Part shown: positions 52,295 through 60,302 of the stretch, piece after piece
Position numbering within the stretch: position 1 is the stretch's first letter
Layout: each line of letters starts with the position of its first letter
NCBI GenBank assembly: GCA_016183805.1
Contig: JACPDX010000006.1
Span: 33,693-97,692 of the forward strand
Direction: 5' to 3'
DNA: 64,000 nucleotides
From: Bacteroidota bacterium
GTDB lineage: Bacteria > Bacteroidota > Bacteroidia > Flavobacteriales_E > Vicingaceae
Notes under the pieces: generated by a model
What the model saw: only the letters and a program-made list of their open reading frames with translations
What the model was told of the DNA's origin: nothing
Database searches by the model: none
Translations under genes and position numbers: made by a program

Positions 52295-54058
52295 TTATTC
52301 TGGTTTTAATGTGGAACCTCCATATTCCGGTTTTAACGATAAATTACCTAAAATAACACCGGGGCGTTCGTTGTACATGTTGGCGTTATCAAAACGTTTG
52401 TGAATGGCTATTTTTCGGTTTATACTGTACATAAAAACGTAAGGTTGTTCGTCGTAAATTTTAGCTTGTAAGGCTTTAATGGCAGCAAGATGTTTTTCGG
52501 GGTCTAACGAAGTATTTCCTAATAAAATTAAAGAGTCGCTTTCTGCATCGCCAAAACCTGTAAAATTTGAACCTTTGTTTGCCCACGATTCGGTATGCCA
52601 CAATTGAACAGGGTCGGAATATGCTGCTGAACCTCCCCAACCTCCAGCCATGGCATCAAATTTATGGTCGTAAGCATTTTTGAAAAACAAGGTAAAATCC
52701 ATTGGAGTAGGTATGGCTTCAATTCCTGCTTTATACATGCTTTCTTTAGTCATTAAAATTAATTCTTTAGTTGAAGAAGCTCCACTTATGTAGCTCAATT
52801 TGAACGAAAAAGGTATTTTTTTTCCATTAATTACTTTGTCCCTGATGTTGTCGCCGTCGGTATCTTTCCAGCCAGCTTCGTCCAACAATTTTTTTGCTTT
52901 TTCAACATCTAAATCAATCAATTTTAAATCGGTGTTGTACGCTTTTTGTAAAGGCGAAATGTGCGAAACCTGCCGAATGGCTTTTCCTTTAGCAATCACA
53001 TCAATAATTTCCTGAACAGGTACTAAATGAGCCATAGCTCTTCTTACTCGTTTGTCGATAAAAAATGGTTTAAATTCGGTACCGTCAGGCTTCATGTTTA
53101 GGCCAATGTAGGCATAAGAATATTGTGGTAAAAATTCGGCATGATAGTTTTTATTAAAATAATCTAACTCTTTTAGTTTAATCAATTTAGTGGTTCCAAT
53201 ATAAGTGGAAACATCTATCTGTTGGTTTTTAATGGCCAAATAGGCAGCAGCATCATCACTTATTATTTTAAAAATTATTTTATCAGGATAGGCTTTGTCG
53301 TATATGTTGGCAGAACTTGCACCATACCAGTTTTTCTTTTTTGTAAGTGTAATATAACTACCCACCACAAATTCGGTAATTTGATAAGGACCCAATCCAA
53401 CCAATTTTTCGGGTTTGTAACTGTTGTCGCCACTGTTAAAATCGTTAAACCAATTTACCATGTCTTCTGATGGCTGGTAGTTGGGGTCGTTTATTTGTTC
53501 AAAAGTATAGTGGTCTAACACTCCTTTTGGATCCCAAAATTTCTTTTGCTGAATGTAAATTTCTGCGTAAATGTCTAAGTTGTTAACATGCAGAATTTTT
53601 GTGCGGACAATAAACTTATTGCTGTTTTCGGGATGTTTCCTCACACTTTCAATGATGGCAGAATAAACACCTTTAACCTGAGTGTTATTGGTAAGTGGAG
53701 CAATTGTTAATTTTGTAGTAAAGATAATGTCGTCAACAGTTAAAGGGCTTCCATCGTCCCACTTTACTCCATCAACAAGTTCGTAAGTGTATTCCAAACC
53801 ATCGGCAGAAGGAATGGGCATTTCTTTAATCAAAAAAGGAATAGGTTCTAATTTTACCAAGTCCATTTTTACCAATGTTTTTTGAGTATATTGGAAAATA
53901 TAAGTGCGGTCGGAAGCATTGTCGTTAAAAGGATGTAAACCATTGGGACTTGATGAAATATGAGCTATTACGGTATTGGTAGTTAAATCGCGTTTATCAA
54001 CACATGAGGTTATAAATATTAAACTAATCAGGAAGATTATTGTTTTTAAAATACTCAT
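52295..54058 (-). CDS. ABC transporter substrate-binding lipoprotein, OppA/DppA-like
   Basis: A 587-residue periplasmic binding protein of the SBP_bac_5 family. Lipobox FLISLIFITSC (Cys19) gives a lipid anchor. Family features: VKWDDGSPLTVDDIIFTTKL, LVGLGPYQITEFVVGSYITL, FFIDKRVRRAMAHLVPVQEI, KKLLDEAGWKDTDGDNIRDK and YSDPVQLWHTESWANKGSN. Ligands are likely peptides or nickel-like complexes; the sequence does not decide. ATG 54058 (MSILKTIIF) is preferred to a start seven codons upstream. First gene of the opp operon. The 250-bp gap before it, up to 54308, shows no gene and only an A/T-rich promoter-like region. Confidence 0.9.
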   Translation of the reverse strand: MSILKTIIFLISLIFITSCVDKRDLTTNTVIAHISSSPNGLHPFNDNASDRTYIFQYTQKTLVKMDLVKLEPIPFLIKEMPIPSADGLEYTYELVDGVKWDDGSPLTVDDIIFTTKLTIAPLTNNTQVKGVYSAIIESVRKHPENSNKFIVRTKILHVNNLDIYAEIYIQQKKFWDPKGVLDHYTFEQINDPNYQPSEDMVNWFNDFNSGDNSYKPEKLVGLGPYQITEFVVGSYITLTKKKNWYGASSANIYDKAYPDKIIFKIISDDAAAYLAIKNQQIDVSTYIGTTKLIKLKELDYFNKNYHAEFLPQYSYAYIGLNMKPDGTEFKPFFIDKRVRRAMAHLVPVQEIIDVIAKGKAIRQVSHISPLQKAYNTDLKLIDLDVEKAKKLLDEAGWKDTDGDNIRDKVINGKKIPFSFKLSYISGASSTKELILMTKESMYKAGIEAIPTPMDFTLFFKNAYDHKFDAMAGGWGGSAAYSDPVQLWHTESWANKGSNFTGFGDAESDSLILLGNTSLDPEKHLAAIKALQAKIYDEQPYVFMYSINRKIAIHKRFDNANMYNERPGVILGNLSLKPEYGGSTLKPE

Positions 54059-54308
54059 TAGATTTTTTTTGATAGTCACAAATATAATATTACCTGATGA
54101 TACAAGGAACGATTTAAATAAATTATAAGTTGCACAGATATACTTTTATCGCCGTTTTACGTTGCGAATAGCTGAGCAGATAAAATGATATTTTCTTTAC
54201 AAGTACTTAGTGCATTTGGCAGTTAAAACAAAAAATGTAAAGTAGTTTATCTTTTTTTTTGTTTTAAAACGAAAATTATTGTAATTTTCTAAATCTTTAT
54301 AGCAATTT

Positions 54309-54848
54309 ATGGTGGAGCCTCATGTAATATTGGTTGATGAAAAGGATAATGTTTTAGGTACATTGCCTAAGTTAGAAGCTCATGCTAAAGGCTTGTTGCA
54401 TCGTGCTATTTCTGTTTTTCTATTTGATTATGAAGGGAATTGGATTATTCAGCAACGAGCTTTAAATAAATATCATTCAGCCGGCTTATGGACGAACACC
54501 TGCTGCTCGCACCCTTATTATAACGAAACAGTAATAGAAGCTGCCAATCGCAGATTAATGGAAGAAATGGGAATGAATTGTGAGTTGAATTTTGTGTTTA
54601 AATTGTTGTACAGGGCTGAATTGGATAATGAGTTGGTCGAGCATGAATTAGACCATGTTTTTGTTGGCTTTACTACTCAACTGCCGGTGTTAAATCGTGA
54701 TGAAGTATCAGAATGGCGAAAGCTTTCGTTTTTTGATATTGACAAGGAAATACAATTATACCCCGAAAGATATACCGAATGGTTTAAATTGATGTATAAA
54801 AAAGTGAATTTACATTTGGTATTAGAAACCACTAATCGAAAAAACTAG
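54309..54848 (+). CDS. idi: Isopentenyl-diphosphate delta-isomerase, type 1
   Basis: A 179-residue Nudix-fold enzyme that interconverts isopentenyl and dimethylallyl diphosphate. Key residues: HRAISVFLF, WTNTCCSHP (catalytic Cys and metal His), ANRRLMEEMG (Nudix-like block) and VEHELDHVFVG (catalytic Glu and metal ligands). Length equals E. coli Idi (182). It feeds quinone and undecaprenyl synthesis. The start ATG opens directly with MVEPHVILVDEKDN, as in homologues. The gene downstream starts 23 bp later on the same strand. Confidence 0.95.
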   Translation: MVEPHVILVDEKDNVLGTLPKLEAHAKGLLHRAISVFLFDYEGNWIIQQRALNKYHSAGLWTNTCCSHPYYNETVIEAANRRLMEEMGMNCELNFVFKLLYRAELDNELVEHELDHVFVGFTTQLPVLNRDEVSEWRKLSFFDIDKEIQLYPERYTEWFKLMYKKVNLHLVLETTNRKN

Positions 54849-54871
54849 TGTTAAGTGTGGTCTGCTAAAAA

Positions 54872-55786
54872 ATGATAAAAAATGTTGTCATTACAGGTGG
54901 TACAGGTCTAGTGGGAAAAGCACTAACCAACTTATTACTCTCAAATGGTTATGAGGTTTTTGTACTTACTCGTAATCAAAAACAAGCTACTCAAAAAAAT
55001 AATTATAGTTTTTGGGATGTTGAAAATGAAATTATTGATGAACAAATCATAAAAACTGCTGATTACATTGTTCATTTGGCAGGTGATGGAATTGCAGATA
55101 AACGTTGGACTTCATCAAGAAAAATAAGTATTTTAGAAAGTAGAACAAAACCCTTAGAACTTATTTTTAAAGTATTAAAAAACAATTCTAATCAACTAAA
55201 AGCATTGATTTCTGCTTCTGGTGTTGGTTATTATGGAGCAATTACTTCGGATAAAGTATTTATTGAAGAAGATGTTGCTGCATCTGATTTTTTAGGTAAA
55301 ACTTGTGTTGCATGGGAAAAAGAAGTAGATAAATTCAATGAATTAGGTATTCGTACAGTAAAACTCCGCACCGGAATTGTATTAGCAAAAGAGGGTGGAG
55401 TCTTACCTAAAATGACTTTGCCTTTTAAATATAGTTTTGGAAGTGTTTTGGGCAGTGGAAAACAATACATGCCTTGGATTTCGTTAACAGATTTATGTCA
55501 AGCGTATTTGTTTGCTATCGAAAATAATCAACTATTTGGTGCTTATAATACTGCTGTTGAAGATGATACCAACAATGCAAGTTTTAGTAAATCTGTTGCT
55601 AGAGTTTTAAATAAAAGAATATTCTTACCAAATGTTCCCACCTTTGTTTTGAAAATACTTTTAGGCGAAATGGCTGGTATTATTCTAAATGGGAGTAGGG
55701 TAAGTAATTCAAAAATTAAAGCTGAAGGTTTTCAGTTTTTACACGAAGATTTAGATAAATGTTTAGAGCAGGAATTAGTTGAGTAA
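54872..55786 (+). CDS. TIGR01777-family NAD(P)-dependent epimerase-like protein
   Basis: A 304-residue SDR-like protein of the YfcH/SulA family. VVITGGTGLVGKALTNLLLS is the NAD(P)-binding loop; IVHLAGDGIADKRWTSSRKI, LISASGVGYYGAI and RTVKLRTGIVLAKEGGVLPK are family signatures, and the last about 45 residues form the DUF1731 tail (LPNVPTFVLKILLGEMAGII). In the catalytic region YYG replaces the usual YxxxK, as normal for this family. The substrate is unknown. Its TAA stop touches the TGA stop of the convergent gene with no base between, so transcripts must overlap. Confidence 0.88.
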   Translation: MIKNVVITGGTGLVGKALTNLLLSNGYEVFVLTRNQKQATQKNNYSFWDVENEIIDEQIIKTADYIVHLAGDGIADKRWTSSRKISILESRTKPLELIFKVLKNNSNQLKALISASGVGYYGAITSDKVFIEEDVAASDFLGKTCVAWEKEVDKFNELGIRTVKLRTGIVLAKEGGVLPKMTLPFKYSFGSVLGSGKQYMPWISLTDLCQAYLFAIENNQLFGAYNTAVEDDTNNASFSKSVARVLNKRIFLPNVPTFVLKILLGEMAGIILNGSRVSNSKIKAEGFQFLHEDLDKCLEQELVE

Positions 55787-56650
55787 TCATTTACCATTTG
55801 GATCAGTCCATCTCCTGTCTTTTGAATTTTTGTCCAATTTAACGTCTATATTTTTTTGAAACTTCCAATGATTTTTTTCTAAAATAAAAGCATCAAAACT
55901 GTCTAAAGAAGGTCCGTAATATTCAAACACTCCATTCAGGTTAGAATTTGGAGGTACTAAATAATCAAAAATAATCATGTTTTCTTTTGGATGGTATTTT
56001 AACGACATTACAGCCGTTTCGGAATAAGTAAAAATAACTCTTTTTTGTGGCTTCTTGTCAACTTTAAAAAGTGCTGAACCAAATTTGATTGCCCCACTTT
56101 TGCTAATGGTCATCACCTCAATTATTTTTTTATTGGTGAGGTTGTAATCGCCGTCCCAGCCTAATAAAGTGTAAGTGTCGGAGCCTAATTTTTTATCGTA
56201 AATAATTTCGTAATACAATGCACCAAACCAGGTTTTGTCGGTTAAGGTTTGTGTTTCAGGTTTTGTAATCTCGCTCGATTTATCAATCAATTCAATCAGT
56301 TTATATTGTTCGTTGGCTAATTTTAGCTGAACAATAGCAAAATATTGATAGGTTTCATCATTAAAAGGAAGTGTCCAATTGTAAATTTTTACTTTATCGT
56401 TCGATTTTAAAATGCTTATAGCACGGATATTTTTAAAAGGAAAATCAAACGAACCTTTTTTAGAAAGAGCTTCATTTAATAAACTCTTAAATTCTTCGTT
56501 TACTTTTAATTTGCTTTCATCATTGGCTTCGCTAATGAGGTCAATGCTCAATTGATTTAATGCAACCTCGTAATCAGCCAAACTTTTTTCTTGCGAAAAA
56601 GCATGAACAACTATTAAGGTAAGCAGAAATGAAAAAAATGTTTTAAGCAT
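55787..56650 (-). CDS. Conserved exported protein of unknown function
   Basis: A 287-residue protein with a signal peptide (MLKTFFSFLLTLIVVHAFSQ). The mature part alternates beta strands and acidic/basic segments (AISILKSNDKVKIYNWTLPF, TWFGALYYEIIYDKKLGSDT, YTLLGWDGDYNLTNKKIIEV). Relatives are frequent in Flavobacteriia beside the ferredoxin and acyl-CoA reductase genes, as here, but no function is established. It has no lipobox. Starts 74 bp downstream of the ferredoxin stop with a terminator between them, so it is transcribed separately. Confidence 0.75.
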   Translation of the reverse strand: MLKTFFSFLLTLIVVHAFSQEKSLADYEVALNQLSIDLISEANDESKLKVNEEFKSLLNEALSKKGSFDFPFKNIRAISILKSNDKVKIYNWTLPFNDETYQYFAIVQLKLANEQYKLIELIDKSSEITKPETQTLTDKTWFGALYYEIIYDKKLGSDTYTLLGWDGDYNLTNKKIIEVMTISKSGAIKFGSALFKVDKKPQKRVIFTYSETAVMSLKYHPKENMIIFDYLVPPNSNLNGVFEYYGPSLDSFDAFILEKNHWKFQKNIDVKLDKNSKDRRWTDPNGK

Positions 56651-56664
56651 GGGTTAAAAGTAAA

Positions 56665-56698
56665 AAAAAACCGTCAGTCAGTTGACGAACGGTTTTTT
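56665..56698 (-). terminator. Terminator of the ferredoxin gene
   Basis: AAAAAACCGT (56665-56674) pairs with ACGGTTTTTT (56689-56698); inner bases CAGTCAGTTGACG can add a second short stem. It lies 26 bp beyond the ferredoxin stop. Confidence 0.75.
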
Positions 56699-56723
56699 GT
56701 AAGCGAATATTGTACCACTTCAA

Positions 56724-57071
56724 TTAAACATGAAGTTTGTCTTTTTTAGCTAAAAGTTCTGCTTCCGACTCTCTAACATCAGGGTCGTCCACACAACAAT
56801 CAACAGGACAAACGGCAGCACACTGGGGAGTATCATGAAAACCTTTACATTCGGTACACTTATCGGCAACGATGTAATAAAAATCATTGCTAACAGGTTC
56901 TTGTGTAGCATCAGCATCCACTTCATCACCATTTCGTAGTTTGAATTTTCCGCCAACGGTTGTTCCATCACTTACTCTCCATTCATCACCACCTTCATAA
57001 ATTGCATTATTTGGGCATTCCGGTTCACAGGCTCCACAATTAATACATTCGTCAGTTATTATTATTGCCAT
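56724..57071 (-). CDS. 4Fe-4S dicluster ferredoxin
   Basis: A 115-residue electron carrier with two clusters. The first motif, [16 protein letters not shown], and the second, [20 protein letters not shown], give eight ligand cysteines; the second has an extra loop (KGFHDTPQ) as in Allochromatium-type ferredoxins. CCVDDPD follows. Between the motifs lies an insertion of about 40 residues ([20 protein letters not shown]). It is divergent from the acyl-CoA reductase gene, with 46 bp between starts, a linkage common in Flavobacteriia. It may supply electrons for a reductase, but the partner is not shown. Confidence 0.92.
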   Translation of the reverse strand: MAIIITDECINCGACEPECPNNAIYEGGDEWRVSDGTTVGGKFKLRNGDEVDADATQEPVSNDFYYIVADKCTECKGFHDTPQCAAVCPVDCCVDDPDVRESEAELLAKKDKLHV

Positions 57072-57117
57072 CGTATTTTAAGTTTAATGTTTGTAATTTT
57101 ACTGCAAATGTAAGAAA

Positions 57118-58179
57118 ATGAGTTTAGATAAAAAGATAAATGCCTTTGTAGAATTAGGAAGTTTTTTAACACAATATGGTTCAAATCATAAAAATGAAAA
57201 GCTAACATACTTAAACCAAAAGTTTTACAACGATTTTGAAATTTTGATGAACAACCAAAAACCTTTTAATGGTTGGTTTACACCCGAAAATGTTGCTTTG
57301 GCAGTTGATGCTGTAACTAAAATGCTTACTAAAGAAAGCTTGGAAAAATGGTTGAATAATTATGATATAAAACAGCATCTAACGCCAAAAAGAGTAGGGG
57401 TGGTAATGGCAGGAAATATTCCTTTGGTGGGTTTTCATGATTTTTTATCGGTTTTAATTACCGGCAACATTTTGGTGGCAAAAACCTCTAAAGAAGATAA
57501 TTTATTGATTAAAAAAATTGCAGAAATTTTAATTGAAATAGAACCCGGTTTTAAAGATAACATCATTTTTACTGAACGGCTGGAAAATTTTGATGCAGTA
57601 ATTGCAACAGGTAGCAACAATACAGCACGTTATTTTGAGTTTTATTTTGGAAAATATCCTAACATTATTCGTAAAAACAGAAATTCGGTGGCAGTATTAA
57701 CAGGTAATGAAACTGCAGCCGATTTTGTGAATTTGGGTAAAGATATTTTTCAGTATTTTGGATTGGGATGCAGAAATGTATCGAAACTTTATGTGCCAAA
57801 AGGCTACAGTTTTAACTTGTTTTTTGAATCTATTTTAAACGATTATCAACATGTAGTGAACAACAACAAATATGCAAACAACTATGATTACAACAAAGCG
57901 GTTTATTTATTGGGGAATAACCAATTGCTAGACAATAATTTTGTGATGTTGAAAGAAGATAAATCCTTGTCTTCGCCTGTTGCAGTGCTACATTACGAAT
58001 ATTACCATTCTATAGAAGAACTTAAAATTACTTTAGATGAATTGAAAGAAAATATACAATGTGTGATTTCGGAAGCAGAGGAATTAAACACCTTTAAACT
58101 CGGACAAGCTCAACAACCAGCACTGTGGGATTATGCTGATGGAGTGGACACTATTCAGTTTTTATTGGGGTTGAATTAA
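57118..58179 (+). CDS. Acyl-CoA reductase (LuxC-like)
   Basis: A 353-residue protein of the LuxC family within the aldehyde dehydrogenase superfamily. VGVVMAGNIPLVGFHDFLSV, ILVAKTSKEDNLLIKKIAEI, IATGSNNTARYFEFYFGKYP and FQYFGLGCRNVSKLYVPKGY hold the Rossmann part and the catalytic Cys (LGCRN). LuxC reduces acyl groups to aldehyde with NADPH; this shorter Bacteroidota form has no linked luciferase genes, so it may serve lipid or wax metabolism. The ATG follows a 46-bp divergent gap with the ferredoxin gene. Confidence 0.85.
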   Translation: MSLDKKINAFVELGSFLTQYGSNHKNEKLTYLNQKFYNDFEILMNNQKPFNGWFTPENVALAVDAVTKMLTKESLEKWLNNYDIKQHLTPKRVGVVMAGNIPLVGFHDFLSVLITGNILVAKTSKEDNLLIKKIAEILIEIEPGFKDNIIFTERLENFDAVIATGSNNTARYFEFYFGKYPNIIRKNRNSVAVLTGNETAADFVNLGKDIFQYFGLGCRNVSKLYVPKGYSFNLFFESILNDYQHVVNNNKYANNYDYNKAVYLLGNNQLLDNNFVMLKEDKSLSSPVAVLHYEYYHSIEELKITLDELKENIQCVISEAEELNTFKLGQAQQPALWDYADGVDTIQFLLGLN

Positions 58180-58497
58180 GAGTATTAAACTTTAACACCA
58201 ATGATGCACACATCGTCAATTTGATCTAAATTTCCTTTCCAATCTTCAAACACTTTATCAATAATTTGCTTTTGCTCTAACATATCTTTATCCTGAACAG
58301 ACAAAATCAATTCTTTTAATGATTTTAATTTAAATTTTTTACCCTTTTCCCCACCAAATTGGTCGGCATATCCATCAGAAAAAATGTAAATGGAATCTCC
58401 TTTTTGCAATTCTATGGTATGAGTGATAAAAGGTTGTGACACTAGATATTTACCAATGGGTTGTTTGTTGGGTTTGATTTCTATAAGTTCAAAGTTT

Positions 58498-58575
58498 CCG
58501 TCATTGCGAGTACCCAAAGGAAGTGAAGTAATCTGCTCCTTTTTTAGAGATTGCTCCATTGCACTCGCAATGAGG
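58498..58575 (-). repeat. REP-like palindromic element in the frameshifted phosphatase gene
   Basis: CGTCATTGCGAGT (58499-58511) and ACTCGCAATGAGG (58563-58575) are inverted, with nested AAGTAATCT/AGATTGCT arms. It encodes ASAMEQSLKKEQITSLPLGT and RNDG inside the PP2C domain. The same element is in the paralogue at 60617-60694. Confidence 0.75.
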
Positions 58576-58860
58576 GGACGGATAACCCATAATGGGTTAT
58601 TGGCTCCTGCGTATTTTAGTTCATAACTTTTAACTTTAAACTCTAAACTACATAGTGCTATGTCCATCCCGTCTTTTACTTCCTCATCACTTTTTTCAAA
58701 TTCCTGAATAACAATTTCACGAGTTTTGTCCAAAATTTCTCCAGGATTGGTTAATCCATATTCTCTTACACTTCTGTTTAAAGCATTGTTACAAACTACA
58801 CTAACCATGGCTCCTGGAACTCCATGGCCTGTGCAATCGGCAGCAGCAAATAAAACAAGT

Positions 58861-58930
58861 GGTGAGTTTTTGGTATTGAGTGATGGGTCCTCACCACTCA
58901 ACACTCTCGACTCATCACTATTAATAGTTT
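58861..58930 (-). repeat. GAGTGATGGG-type repeats in the frameshifted phosphatase gene
   Basis: Iterated units (TGAGTGATGGG, CACTCAACACT, GACTCATCACT) encode SDESRVLSGEDPSLNTKNSP between the DFYWMETI strand and the FAAADCTGHG metal site. The paralogue has an equivalent insertion at 61008-61075. Confidence 0.6.
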
Positions 58931-60302
58931 CCATCCAATAAAAATCTCCTGCAACAATGTCTTTGGGTTTGTAAATTATAAAGCTATCTTTTAAATGTTC
59001 TTTAACTAATTTATCTGAGGGTAATATGGCGGCTTGTATTCTTTTGGCATAGTGAATACTATCGGTTATTTCTTTATTTTTTTCTTCTACGAGTTGTTTT
59101 TGTTGGTCGGTAATTATTTGTTGTTCTTCAATTTGTTTTTTTTGTTTTTGAGTAACTCTATATCTGTTCGACATAAAAACTGAAAATACAATAACCAAAA
59201 GTAAAACAACAACTATAAATAATAAAATTCGAGTGGACATTTCTATGGTTTTCTCTAAACTTTCTTCATTAAATATGGAATCGTTAAATTGTTTGTATAA
59301 TTTATAAAATGCTAAAGAACCTTTCCAGTTTCCTGATAACGAATCACACATGGCAAGTGCTTCATACATTCTCATGATGTCGTTTTTCGAGCCAATTTCT
59401 TTAGATAAATTCAAACTTATCAACAAATGTTTTTTAGCCTCTGTAAGATTGTTTTGAGTAAGTTACCTATGTTGCCATACGAATTAGCTACACCAATTTT
59501 ATCACCTTTTTCTTCTCTAAGTTTAAGTGAGGTAAAATATTTAGCGAGAGCTAAATCATGTTTACCTTGATTTTTATAAACAACACCCTCGTTACTTAAT
59601 ATAGAAGAAAGACCTTGTTTATCATTGATTTCTGTATAATATTTCTTAGCAATCGCATAGTTTTCTAATGCTTTGTCGTAATTTAATTGGTTATAATAAA
59701 TAACACCAATGTTGTTATAGGTGTTTGCTATTCCTTGTCTATCCTGAATTTCATCCTGAATTTTGAGTGAAAGAGAATAATTTTCTATGGCTTTTTCGTA
59801 TTTATTTTGAGTTTCGAATACAAGTCCAATGTTGTTATATGAAGCTGCGAGTCCTTTTTTTGAATAGTTAACGTGTAGATTGTTCTTGATTTGTTTTGCT
59901 TTTTCCAAAACTTCCTCTCTAATTTTTATTGAAGCAAAATGATTTTCTAGTGCTTTGTCATAATTTCCTTGATTCCAATAAATTATACCAACATTGTTAT
60001 AAGAATCAGCAATATAATTTTTTGTAACCAAAACTACATCAACAGTTGGGTTTTGGTTTATAATTTTTTTTCCTAAAGCTATTGCTGAATTTCCAAATTG
60101 AAATGCTTTTTCAAATTCGCCAATTTTTCTATTTTCCCTACATAGTTCTTTTAAAAGAGCTACTTGACTTGTATCTTCATTATTAATTTTAATTAACTTT
60201 TTTAACGAGTCAATTTTATCGTTTTGTGCAAAGCAATTGAAAATAAATACTTGAATAAGAATGAGGAGAAGGATTATTCTTGTTTTTAGCATCTTTTATA
60301 AA

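Larger units (their letters stand above)
58185..60292 (-). pseudogene. TPR-SpoIIE/PP2C phosphatase, split by a frameshift
   Basis: The first part (60292-59420) has a signal peptide (IILLLILIQVFIFNCFAQ) and about six TPR units (ASYNNIGLVFETQNKYEKAI, NTYNNIGVIYYNQLNYDKAL). It ends YGNIGNLLK, out of frame. The second (59426-58185) resumes as TQNNLTEAKKHLLISLNLSK, has a membrane helix (ILLFIVVVLLLVIVFSVFMS), a coiled coil and the phosphatase domain (DIVAGDFYWMETI, AADCTGHGVPGAMVS, YAGANNP, FSDGYADQFG). A loss of one or two bases near 59455 explains the break. It is a tandem paralogue of the next gene upstream. Phosphatases of this type act on partner-switching antagonists. Two repeat-derived insertions are described separately. 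Confidence 0.82.

Noticed and set aside
54120-54308. A small gene or riboswitch before idi
   Set aside because: The stretch is A/T-rich with long T runs and no sustained frame or conserved structured motif.
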